DNA from: Bacteroidota bacterium | GTDB taxonomy: Bacteria > Bacteroidota > Bacteroidia > Chitinophagales > Saprospiraceae | DNA: 64,000 nt | Assembly: GCA_016124585.1 (NCBI GenBank) | Contig: WGNL01000001.1 | Span: 124,001 to 188,000, forward strand | Reading direction: 5' to 3' | Shown: in pieces, positions 42,921 to 50,619 of the stretch | How positions within the stretch are numbered: the first letter of the stretch is position 1 | Layout of the letters: each line of letters starts with the position of its first letter | Position numbers and translations under genes: made by a program | The notes under the pieces: generated by a model | What the model saw: only the letters and a program-made list of their open reading frames with translations | The model's database searches: none | Told to the model about the DNA's origin: nothing

Positions 42921-44360
42921 GTGAAAAAATTCTTTACCACTAGCCTTGTTTTTTGTTTTGCAACGATTTTTTCATTCGGTCAAACCTTGCTGACCAGCCA
43001 ATACTTAGGCAGTCGCAGCAAGTCTCAAATGTCCAGTCAATATTTTATTTTCCCGGTCATCACAGGGGTTAAATATTATAAAATCACTTACGAAACACCC
43101 GATGTGCAAGGAAATAACTCGATTGCCTCAGGCTTGCTTGTGGTGCCCGACGATACCACGAAGATTTATCCAACACTTTGCTACCAGCATGGGACTTCTG
43201 GTTCAACACAAGATGTGCCTTCTGCTGTAAATGCAGAATCAGAATTGCCGATTATTCTAGCTTCATTGGGTTATATTACTATTGCGCCTGATTACCTGGG
43301 CCTCGGTTCTTCACCGGGATTCCATCCATACGTCCACGCAAAAACCGAAGCATCTGTTGGGCTTGACGGGCTACGTGCTGCCCGGGATTTTTCATTGGAG
43401 AATAATCTCCATTTCAACCAACAGGTATTCCTGTCAGGTTATTCGCAGGGCGGTCACGCCTCGATGGCATTGCACCAATCGCTTGAAATGGAACACTCGG
43501 ATGAGTTTCAAGTCACAGCGGCATCGCATATGTCAGGGCCTTATAGTATCAGTGGGGTCATGAGAGATTTGCTGCTTTCAGGTCAGCCTTACGGAAACCC
43601 AGCCTATTTAGTCAACACCCTTTTCAGCTACCAATATGTGTATGGTAATTTATACAACGATATTTCAGAAGCTGTGAAACCTCAATATATTTCAAAAACA
43701 GAAGACTTTTTTGCAGGTACAATCAGTCTTATCGAATTGAATGATTTTCTGTTATCCGAATTGACGGCGACCGAAGGCGCTTCTATTCCAAAACTCATTT
43801 TTAATGATGACTTTGTTGCATCTATTGAGAGTGACCCCAATCATCCCGTAAATATTGCCATGAGGGACAATGACAATTTTGACTGGAAAGCCACTGCACC
43901 TACTCGCCTCTACTATTGTACCGCTGATGACCAAGTACCTTACCTTAACAGTACCACCGCTGAGACGGCGATGATGGCAGCAGGCTCAGTGAATGTGGAT
44001 GCAGTCGATGTGAACCCCAATGCCGACCATTTTGGCTGCGTTACACCGGCACTTTTTAACACTATCTTTTTTTTCCAAACGCTTCAAAGTGTTACGAATC
44101 TGCCAATATCTTCAGTGTTTGAGCAGCAGTTGCCTTTCGAGGTTTATCCGAACCCGGCAAGTGATAGGGTTTATGTGAAAAACTTCCCATCAAACGGAGA
44201 GCTTCGGTTTGTGGATTTGCAAGGCAAGGTAAAATTGAAACGGGCCATTGCCGCAGGTGATAATGAGGTTATGACTGCGGATTTGCAGGATGGGCTTTAT
44301 TTTATGGATTTCAAAAGTGAAACTGGTGATTTCAGAAGCAAAGTGATAGTTAGGAATTAA
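42921..44360 (+). CDS. T9SS-secreted alpha/beta hydrolase (lipase-like)
   Basis: 479 residues with GTG start at 42921. Signal peptide MKKFFTTSLVFCFATIFSFGQ. The hydrolase resembles secretory lipase/esterase families: oxyanion region CYQHGTSGSTQ, SLGYITIAPDYLGLGSSPGFHPY, nucleophile elbow LSGYSQGGHASM (S175), likely Asp in YYCTADDQVPY and His in NADHFGC. The C-terminal ~80 residues are a T9SS type A sorting domain (FEVYPNPASDRVYV ... DLQDGLYFMDF). It acts outside the cell or at the surface on esters or lipids; the exact substrate is unknown. A hairpin separates it from the GH65 gene. Confidence 0.88.
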   Translation: MKKFFTTSLVFCFATIFSFGQTLLTSQYLGSRSKSQMSSQYFIFPVITGVKYYKITYETPDVQGNNSIASGLLVVPDDTTKIYPTLCYQHGTSGSTQDVPSAVNAESELPIILASLGYITIAPDYLGLGSSPGFHPYVHAKTEASVGLDGLRAARDFSLENNLHFNQQVFLSGYSQGGHASMALHQSLEMEHSDEFQVTAASHMSGPYSISGVMRDLLLSGQPYGNPAYLVNTLFSYQYVYGNLYNDISEAVKPQYISKTEDFFAGTISLIELNDFLLSELTATEGASIPKLIFNDDFVASIESDPNHPVNIAMRDNDNFDWKATAPTRLYYCTADDQVPYLNSTTAETAMMAAGSVNVDAVDVNPNADHFGCVTPALFNTIFFFQTLQSVTNLPISSVFEQQLPFEVYPNPASDRVYVKNFPSNGELRFVDLQGKVKLKRAIAAGDNEVMTADLQDGLYFMDFKSETGDFRSKVIVRN

Positions 44361-44379
44361 GTTGGTTTCTACTTATTTG

Positions 44380-44414
44380 AGGGCTGACAACTGACGAACA
44401 GTTGTCAGCCCTCC
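44380..44414 (+). terminator. Strong hairpin between hydrolase and GH65 genes
   Basis: A perfect 15-bp stem (44380-44394 and 44400-44414, GAGGGCTGACAACTG) with a 5-base loop. The T run after it is weak, so it may be a terminator or an attenuating/processing hairpin. Confidence 0.6.
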
Positions 44415-44460
44415 TACTCATTCCCCTTTTTCTTTATCATTGCCGAAAAAACAATCGGCC

Positions 44461-46497
44461 ATGAAATTCCTCCGCTTCTTTTTTCTCCTACTTTCTTCGT
44501 TCTCGCTGTTCAATTCTTCCTCCAACGCACAAGATGCTTGGCATGTCACTGCTACGAATATTGACCCGGCCAATTATTACGGCGTGACGGTTGCCAATGG
44601 CATGGTTGGCATTGTCAGTTCGCCAGAGCCGATGCGGGTGAAGGACGTGGTACTCAATGGCGTTTACGATTATTATCAACGGGGCCGGGTATCCAATATC
44701 CTTAAAACTTTCAACCACGTTAACATGAACCTTGATGTGGATGGACGACGGGTTGGACGAAAGGACATTACCAATTTTATCCAAAGTCTCGACATGTACA
44801 AAGCGGAATTCACCACCAGTTTCGAGGTCGGGGACAAACTCTCGGTGAAGCACAGCATCATGTCGCTGCGGCATTTGCCATACACAGCTTTGACAATCGT
44901 GGAAATAACAGCGAAAAAAGATGTCACCATTACTCCCGCAGCAGTCATCGAAGCACCGGATCACTTGATGGATGTACGCAATTTCTATGCGCAGATTGAT
45001 AGGCCGCATGTGTTGATACCTTTGATGACATCCGTTGCAAAAAGCCCATCGGGGAAGTTGACGGTGGCAGCAAGCAGTGCCTTTGTTTTTGAAGAGCCAC
45101 ATGGCATGGAGCCCAATTTGATTCATGAAGATTGGGACTACAATATGCACCTCGTCAAATTCCACAAAAAAATGAAGGCGGGGGAAACCTACCGTTTTTC
45201 TGTAGTGGCCAGCACAGTAGCCAGCAGCCAATACAACGATCCTCAAAACGAGGCAGAACGCCTGACCATTTTTGCGGCGTTGGAAGGGCGGTCACGGCTA
45301 CTCCAACACCACGAGGCCGAATGGGAAAAGCTCTGGAAAAGCGACATCGAAGTGTCGGGCGACGCTAATATTACCCGTGACATTCGTTTTGCGCTTTACC
45401 ATTTGTATTCCTTTACAAGGGCTGGCACTGCCTACAGCCTTTCGCCGATGGGCTTGAGCGGGCTTGGTTACAACGGCCATGTATTCTGGGACACTGAGAT
45501 CTGGATGTACCCACCTTTACTAATGCTGCAACCTGATATTGCAAAGTCATTGCTCGAATACCGATTTGAACGTTTGGAAATGGCGAAGAAAAATGCCTTT
45601 TCGCATGGATATGCTGGGGCAATGTTCCCTTGGGAGAGCAGCGCAGATGGTTCGGAAGATACACCGGTCTGGGCGCTGACTGGTCCTTTTCAGCAGCATA
45701 TTACGGGTTGTATCGGTTGGGCTTGCTGGAAATATTACCAAACTACTCATGACAAAGAATGGCTACGTACTCGGGGCTACCCAATTCTGAAAGAAGTAGC
45801 GACATTCTGGGCAAGTAGGGTAGAGCGGAATGGTCCGGGGCATTATGACATCAACAACGTGATTGGTGCAAATGAGTGGCAGGAAAACATTGATAATAAT
45901 GCCTTCACCAACGGCATGGCTATCACCGCTTTACGTTATGCAGCACAAGCAGCTAGGGAATTGGGAGAAACACCCAACCCTGATTGGGAGCATGTGGCAG
46001 ACAACATCCCCATCCTGAAATTCCAAGATGGGACTACCAAGGAAAATGCAACCTATGACGGTGTAGAAATCAAACAGGCTGATGCTAACTTGCTGGCCTA
46101 TCCGCTAAATATCGTAAACAAACCAGCAGATATTAAGCGTGACTTGGACTACTACTTGCCCCGCATGTCTCCAGAGGGGCCAGCAATGGGCAATGCCATT
46201 CTCGTACTGCTCTATGCCCGGCTGGGCGAATCTGAAAAAGCAGCGTCCCTGTTTAACAATTGCTACAAGCCTAACGAGGTGCCTCCGTTTGGTGTACTTT
46301 CGGAAACAGCAGGCGGAACGAACCCGTATTTTGCAACGGGTGCGGGCGGCATGTTGCAGGCAGTATTGGCTGGCTTTGGTGGGCTGGAAATCACTGACCA
46401 AGGCATTGTGCAGCGTAGAACGGTTTTGCCCAAGGGCTGGAAATCACTGAAGATTACAGGGGTAGGAATAGAGGGCAAAACCTTTGAAGTTAAGTAG
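44461..46497 (+). CDS. Exported glycoside hydrolase family 65-like enzyme
   Basis: 678 residues from MKFLRFFFLLLSSFSLFNSSS, a signal peptide; a TTG seven codons upstream is rejected. The N-terminal beta-sandwich (about 30-270) and an (alpha/alpha)6 barrel fit GH65, closest in feel to the glucosyl-hydroxylysine glucosidase/trehalase-like branch: GLGYNGHVFWDTEIWMYPPLLMLQPD, AMFPWESSADGSED, NVIGANEWQENIDNNAFTN (candidate general acid Glu near residue 471, with the usual Asp-Glu changed to Asn-Glu) and PPFGVLSET. It is probably periplasmic and acts on an alpha-glucoside; hydrolase versus phosphorylase is not decided by eye. Confidence 0.82.
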   Translation: MKFLRFFFLLLSSFSLFNSSSNAQDAWHVTATNIDPANYYGVTVANGMVGIVSSPEPMRVKDVVLNGVYDYYQRGRVSNILKTFNHVNMNLDVDGRRVGRKDITNFIQSLDMYKAEFTTSFEVGDKLSVKHSIMSLRHLPYTALTIVEITAKKDVTITPAAVIEAPDHLMDVRNFYAQIDRPHVLIPLMTSVAKSPSGKLTVAASSAFVFEEPHGMEPNLIHEDWDYNMHLVKFHKKMKAGETYRFSVVASTVASSQYNDPQNEAERLTIFAALEGRSRLLQHHEAEWEKLWKSDIEVSGDANITRDIRFALYHLYSFTRAGTAYSLSPMGLSGLGYNGHVFWDTEIWMYPPLLMLQPDIAKSLLEYRFERLEMAKKNAFSHGYAGAMFPWESSADGSEDTPVWALTGPFQQHITGCIGWACWKYYQTTHDKEWLRTRGYPILKEVATFWASRVERNGPGHYDINNVIGANEWQENIDNNAFTNGMAITALRYAAQAARELGETPNPDWEHVADNIPILKFQDGTTKENATYDGVEIKQADANLLAYPLNIVNKPADIKRDLDYYLPRMSPEGPAMGNAILVLLYARLGESEKAASLFNNCYKPNEVPPFGVLSETAGGTNPYFATGAGGMLQAVLAGFGGLEITDQGIVQRRTVLPKGWKSLKITGVGIEGKTFEVK

Positions 46498-46821
46498 ACT
46501 TCTCACAATTCATAAATGGTGTGGATAATATGTAATACCCTTTTTTACCATTTCAACCTTAATTTAACTAAAAGAATATGTGTTAAGGGGCAGGCTTGCC
46601 AATGGCAAATAAAACATAACATATTCGAAATATTTTAACCAAAGCTGAATCAAATCTTGATTTTACCCGTAAAATCTTCACATTTATTGTTTTTTGTCTT
46701 TTTCTCAGGAGCCGATTCTGTGTTTTGTAATTAAATTTTTTTTTAATAAAATGAAGCTTTGGCCAAGTATTTGCGCCGCTTGGATTACTGGTTTCATTTT
46801 AAGAAAAACAAATACTAGTTC
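46498..46821. other. Intergenic region before the orphan LanB-domain gene
   Basis: 324 AT-rich bases. It has two short open frames on the plus strand, 46516-46638 (40 codons) and 46751-46849 (32 codons, overlapping the next start). Neither looks like a RiPP precursor: no leader/core structure or glycine motif. No promoter with both elements was found. Confidence 0.45.
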
Positions 46822-47838
46822 ATGGCTATCGGACCAACCAAATGGTTGACAGTTTGTCTGCATTACAACGAACCTTGGGAAGAGTTACTTACAAAAGCAG
46901 TTAGGCCTTATGTTGAAGTTGTTTTGCAAACCGGCGTTGCCGAGCGCTTCTTTTTTGAGCGCAGCTGGGATAGGGGGCCGCACATTAGGCTTTGGTTCAA
47001 ATCCACCGAAGATTTACTGGAAAACATGCTGATGCCGAACTTGCTGGAATATTTTCAGCAGTATTTTGAGGCTAAACCTTCCTTTTTAGTTTTACCTACT
47101 CACGCAGAAGTACTCCCCGACAAGCATAAATGGCATCCTAACAATTCCGTCCAATTTGAAAGTTTTCAGAATGAATATGAATGGCAGCTTGGCTGGCAAG
47201 AACGGGCATTGATGGAAGCACAATTTCAGGCTTCATCTTTCCTAGTGTTGAATAACTTAAAAGAAAGGCGGGAAAATTGGTCACAAACTGAGAAAATCAG
47301 CTGCGCCATCAAGTTGCATTTGGGAATGCTTTATGCTTTTGGTATGTCTCAAAAAGAAGCCTGGCTTTTTTCGGACTGGGCTTATAAAAATTGGGTCGCT
47401 GAACAGCATCCAAACACTACTGTGCTGAACCATTTTACTGAATCTGAGGCAATCTACAAGGAGTTTCAGTCGATATTTGACCTTCAAAGCAAGGATATTC
47501 TTCCATATCATTCGGCCATTTGGGAATTATTGAAAAACTACCGGAAGATTGGAGAGAAATCGTTTGTTGATTGGATTCATGTTAACACCAATGCCAATTT
47601 GGAACTATGCCTTGCTTTGGATACGCATCAATTACAGCGACGTATTACACCTGTAGAGCCGAGCGAGTCTATTTGGACTTTCTACACTGATTTGATTCAT
47701 AAAACAAACAATAGGCTTGGCATAAATAGGAAAAACGAAGGCTATCTTTATTTTTTATTGGCACAAAGCTTCCGGTATCTTCAACAAGGTTACATGGCAT
47801 TCTCATCTGCTGAATCTGCTCGAATCAGTGCAGCCTGA
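46822..47838 (+). CDS. Stand-alone SpaB C-terminal / thiopeptide-type bacteriocin biosynthesis domain protein
   Basis: 338 residues; an in-frame TAG just upstream fixes the ATG. The N-terminus WLTVCLHYNEPWEELLTKAVRPYVEVVL and FFFERSWDRGPHIRLWFKSTEDLLE match the signature of the lantibiotic dehydratase C-terminal (SpaB_C, elimination) domain, normally W-hhhh...hxxhhxPhh and W-FFIRYxDxGPHLRLR. The rest is helical and tapers off with AQSFRYLQQGYMAF. No dehydratase (glutamylation) domain, cyclase, radical SAM enzyme, transporter or clear precursor is nearby. In full LanB enzymes this domain eliminates glutamate from glutamylated Ser/Thr; here the substrate is unknown. Confidence 0.8.
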   Translation: MAIGPTKWLTVCLHYNEPWEELLTKAVRPYVEVVLQTGVAERFFFERSWDRGPHIRLWFKSTEDLLENMLMPNLLEYFQQYFEAKPSFLVLPTHAEVLPDKHKWHPNNSVQFESFQNEYEWQLGWQERALMEAQFQASSFLVLNNLKERRENWSQTEKISCAIKLHLGMLYAFGMSQKEAWLFSDWAYKNWVAEQHPNTTVLNHFTESEAIYKEFQSIFDLQSKDILPYHSAIWELLKNYRKIGEKSFVDWIHVNTNANLELCLALDTHQLQRRITPVEPSESIWTFYTDLIHKTNNRLGINRKNEGYLYFLLAQSFRYLQQGYMAFSSAESARISAA

Positions 47839-47907
47839 GCAATTTCCCTACCTGACTTTCCCAGTTTTGTTAAATTAGCGGCTTCAAATCCTCAGAAGGT
47901 TTGTTTT

Positions 47908-47983
47908 AATGACTTCATTGTGCAAGTCATTGAAAAACAGCATTTTATGAAAATTTATTGATGGCTATTTTTCTAAAATAGCC
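47908..47983 (+). promoter_or_regulatory. Two hairpins in the folD leader region
   Basis: AATGACTT/AAGTCATT (47908-47915, 47924-47931) and GGCTATTTT/AAAATAGCC (47963-47971, 47975-47983). The second ends 26 bases before the folD ATG. There is no T run for termination, so they may affect translation or mRNA stability. Confidence 0.35.
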
Positions 47984-48009
47984 AAAATCCAACCAAATTA
48001 TATCAAGTT

Positions 48010-48891
48010 ATGACCATTATCGACGGTAAGAAATTATCTGAAATCATTAAGACAGAAGTTGCACAGGAGGTGAACGAAATCAAGGCAAAGGGTAGCAAAG
48101 TTCCCCACTTGGCAGCTGTGCTAGTAGGCGACGACCCCGCCAGTCAAGTCTATGTAAGAAATAAAGTCCGCTCCTGCGAAGATGTCGGATTCAAGTCCAC
48201 CCTGATTCGGAAGGATGCCAACACCACGGAGGCTGAATTGCTGGAGGTAGTGACTATGCTTAACAACGATACAGATATCGACGGATTCATAGTACAGCTA
48301 CCGCTTCCAAAACATATCAATGAAGAACGGGTTACGCTTGCCATTGACCCAAAAAAAGATGTAGATGGCTTCCATCCGGTTAATTTTGGGCGCATGGCAT
48401 TGGGACTTCCGAGCTATCTGCCAGCTACTCCTTTCGGAATCATGACCATGTTGGAGCGGTATGGCGTTGAGACGGCTGGTAAAAATGCCGTTGTCATCGG
48501 TCGAAGTAATATCGTGGGAACACCAATGGCGATTCTGCTCTCCCGTAAGGGCAAAGTCGGTGACTGTACCGTCACCCTTGTCCACAGCCGCACTAAAAAT
48601 ATGCCGGACATTGTACGCAGTGCCGACATCATCGTGGCAGCCATTGGCAAGCCCGAATTCGTGACTGCTGACATGGTGAAAGACGGCGCTGTGGTCATTG
48701 ACGTCGGCATCAACCGCATTGATGACCCTACTCACCCGAAGGGCTCCCGCTTGGTGGGCGATGTGGCCTACAAAGAAGTAGCTCCAAAATGCAGTTTCAT
48801 CACACCTGTACCGGGTGGCGTTGGGCCCATGACCGTCATGTCGCTGATAATGAACACTTTAAAGGCAAGCAGGAAAGAAATTTATGGTTGA
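48010..48891 (+). CDS. folD: Bifunctional methylene-THF dehydrogenase/cyclohydrolase
   Basis: 293 residues. It interconverts 5,10-methylene-THF, methenyl-THF and 10-formyl-THF using NADP. Catalytic segment LVGDDPASQVYVRNKVRSCEDVG with the conserved Lys, QLPLPKHINEERVTLAIDPKKDVDGFHPVNFGRMALG, Rossmann motif VVIGRSNIVGTPMAILL and TPVPGGVGPMTVMSLIMNT. Length is typical. The GNAT gene overlaps its end by 8 bases. Confidence 0.97.
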   Translation: MTIIDGKKLSEIIKTEVAQEVNEIKAKGSKVPHLAAVLVGDDPASQVYVRNKVRSCEDVGFKSTLIRKDANTTEAELLEVVTMLNNDTDIDGFIVQLPLPKHINEERVTLAIDPKKDVDGFHPVNFGRMALGLPSYLPATPFGIMTMLERYGVETAGKNAVVIGRSNIVGTPMAILLSRKGKVGDCTVTLVHSRTKNMPDIVRSADIIVAAIGKPEFVTADMVKDGAVVIDVGINRIDDPTHPKGSRLVGDVAYKEVAPKCSFITPVPGGVGPMTVMSLIMNTLKASRKEIYG

Positions 48892-49432
48892 AAAAATGCG
48901 ATTGGAATTAGTTCGCTGCGAGACCGAAGATTTGGAAATACTCCGAGATATTGGGTTGCAGGCCTTCAAAGAGGCGTTCGGGTCTCAGAACAATCCAAGC
49001 GATTTTGAGGCTTATATCGCCACGGCATTTGATTTAAAGAAACTCAAAGAAGAGCTTGAAAACACTGCTTCAGCTTTTTTCTTCGCAAAAAATGAGAATG
49101 AAATCGTGGGATATTTGAAGGTGAATTTCCCAGGTGCACAGTCCGATCCACAAGGCCAAAACTGCTTAGAAATTGAGCGGATTTACACTTTTAAATCTTT
49201 TTTCGGGCTGGGAGTTGGTGAATTTTTGTTGAATGCAGCCTTGGATATTGCGAAAGCAAACGACCACGACTTTCTGTGGCTGGGCGTTTGGGAGGAAAAC
49301 CATCGAGCCATCCGTTTTTACCAAAAGCATGGTTTTGAGATTTATGGCAAACACGATTTTTGGTTGGGCACAGACCTCCAAACCGATTTACTCATGCGAC
49401 TTATGTTGAAAAAAGGCCCAAATGGAAATTGA
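48884..49432 (+). CDS. GNAT-family N-acetyltransferase
   Basis: 182 residues. The start at 48884 overlaps folD by 8 bases and follows AGGAAAG at a good distance; a second ATG is at 48896. GNAT fold with ELVRCETEDLEILRDIGLQAF (beta1/alpha1), FFFAKNENEIVGYLKVNF (beta4), the acetyl-CoA loop YTFKSFFGLGVGEFLLNAALDIA, where the usual Q/RxxGxG/A is changed to KSFFGLGVG, and FLWLGVWEENHRAIRFYQKHGFEIYG (motif B). The acceptor substrate is unknown, possibly a polyamine, amino acid or ribosomal protein. Confidence 0.9.
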   Translation: MVEKMRLELVRCETEDLEILRDIGLQAFKEAFGSQNNPSDFEAYIATAFDLKKLKEELENTASAFFFAKNENEIVGYLKVNFPGAQSDPQGQNCLEIERIYTFKSFFGLGVGEFLLNAALDIAKANDHDFLWLGVWEENHRAIRFYQKHGFEIYGKHDFWLGTDLQTDLLMRLMLKKGPNGN

Positions 49433-49561
49433 TTTGTGGGCCATGAAACTAAGTTCGTCCATAATTTGAGGGCTTAGGAAGTTTATTTTTAACAAAAATC
49501 CCTAGTTTCAACTTTACTTTGTCACAACAATTCATCAAACTTAAAATTTAACAACCGAAAT

Positions 49562-50575
49562 ATGTCTGATATAGCACCACCAACCTACGAGAAAAAATCA
49601 TTCTGGAAACGGCCAGAAGGCGTCACTGGCGCAATATTTTTGATTGCAGTACTCGGCGGATTAGGTTATTTTTTAGCGGTAAACATGGCCGCTATCCTTA
49701 CATTGGCAGCCAATACGCTTTATTTGGTGCTAATGCTGATGGCACTTGCAGCCCTCATCTACATCGTGCTTGACCCAAAGATGCGTAACTTGATTTGGTA
49801 CATGTACAAAAGTGTCATGCGTTGGGTGACAGGGGTTTTTGTGCAGATTGACCCAATTGGAATATTGAAAAGCTATGTAGAGGATTTGCAGGACAACTTG
49901 GGCAAAATGAGTAAGCAAATTGGTAACTTGAAAGGGCAAATTCGAAAGATGAGCACGCTCATGGATGACAATAACAAGGAAATCCAAAACAGCCTGAAAC
50001 TGGCCAGCGTTGCAAAGCAGCAAAACAATGAGAGCCAAGTAGTGCTCGCTACCCGCAAAGCTGCTCGCTTGCAGGAAACCAATGAAAAATATGCGGCGCT
50101 CCACAGTAAAATGGAGATTTTGTATCGCATCCTCGACAAGATGTACAAGAACTCAGAGATTCTGCTCGAGGACACCAAGGACCAAGTAAAACTCAAAGAG
50201 CAGGAACGCAAGGCCATCCGGGCATCGCACTCGGCTATGAAATCGGCCATGAGCGTTATTTCTGGCGACCCCGACAAGCGTGCGATGTTCGATGCAGCCA
50301 TCGAAAACATTGCCGATGATGTAGCGAGCAAAGTGGGTGAAATGGAACGCTTCATGGAAATGTCTTCCAGCTTCATGGACTCAATTGACTTGCAACAGGG
50401 CGTCTTCCAAGAAGAAGGCCTGAAAATGCTGGAAGAATGGGAACAAAAAAGCACCCTGATGCTGCTAAATCCGAAATCTTCTTCGAACGATACCCTCGAC
50501 CTCAACCGCCCTTCTGCCCGTCCAGAGGCGCAGGGCAGGGGAGACAGCGAGTCTTACGACAACTTGTTTAAGTAA
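49562..50575 (+). CDS. Membrane protein with PspA-like coiled coil, unknown function
   Basis: 337 residues. Two closely spaced transmembrane helices (GAIFLIAVLGGLGYFLAVNM and TLYLVLMLMALAALIYIVL) at about 21-80, then an amphipathic stretch and a long charged coiled coil (VEDLQDNLGKMSKQIGNLKGQIRKMSTLMDDNNKEIQNSL, ... VLATRKAARLQETNEKYAALHSKMEILY) to about residue 250, and a Ser/Asp-rich tail ending SYDNLFK. The coiled coil is reminiscent of PspA/IM30 phage-shock proteins, but the two N-terminal helices are not. It might act in membrane stress (inference). No neighbour clarifies this. Confidence 0.7.
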   Translation: MSDIAPPTYEKKSFWKRPEGVTGAIFLIAVLGGLGYFLAVNMAAILTLAANTLYLVLMLMALAALIYIVLDPKMRNLIWYMYKSVMRWVTGVFVQIDPIGILKSYVEDLQDNLGKMSKQIGNLKGQIRKMSTLMDDNNKEIQNSLKLASVAKQQNNESQVVLATRKAARLQETNEKYAALHSKMEILYRILDKMYKNSEILLEDTKDQVKLKEQERKAIRASHSAMKSAMSVISGDPDKRAMFDAAIENIADDVASKVGEMERFMEMSSSFMDSIDLQQGVFQEEGLKMLEEWEQKSTLMLLNPKSSSNDTLDLNRPSARPEAQGRGDSESYDNLFK

Positions 50576-50576
50576 C

Positions 50577-50607
50577 AAAAAAGGCGGCCAATTTGGCCGC
50601 CTTTTTT
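50577..50607. terminator. Bidirectional terminator between convergent genes
   Basis: AAAAAAGGCGGCCAA/TTGGCCGCCTTTTTT, a nearly self-complementary 15-bp stem with A and T runs on the two sides. Confidence 0.9.
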
Positions 50608-50619
50608 GTCGTTATTCCC

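Noticed and set aside
44488-45246. 252-codon antisense frame in the GH65 gene
   Set aside because: It lies fully inside a gene with clear domains, and its His/Ile-rich translation has no recognisable fold.
46516-46638. 40-codon frame as a RiPP precursor for the LanB-domain gene
   Set aside because: No leader motif, no Ser/Thr/Cys-rich core, no promoter; it looks like chance open sequence.
47908-47983. Tetrahydrofolate riboswitch before folD
   Set aside because: Stem sizes and sequence do not resemble the known Firmicutes THF aptamers.
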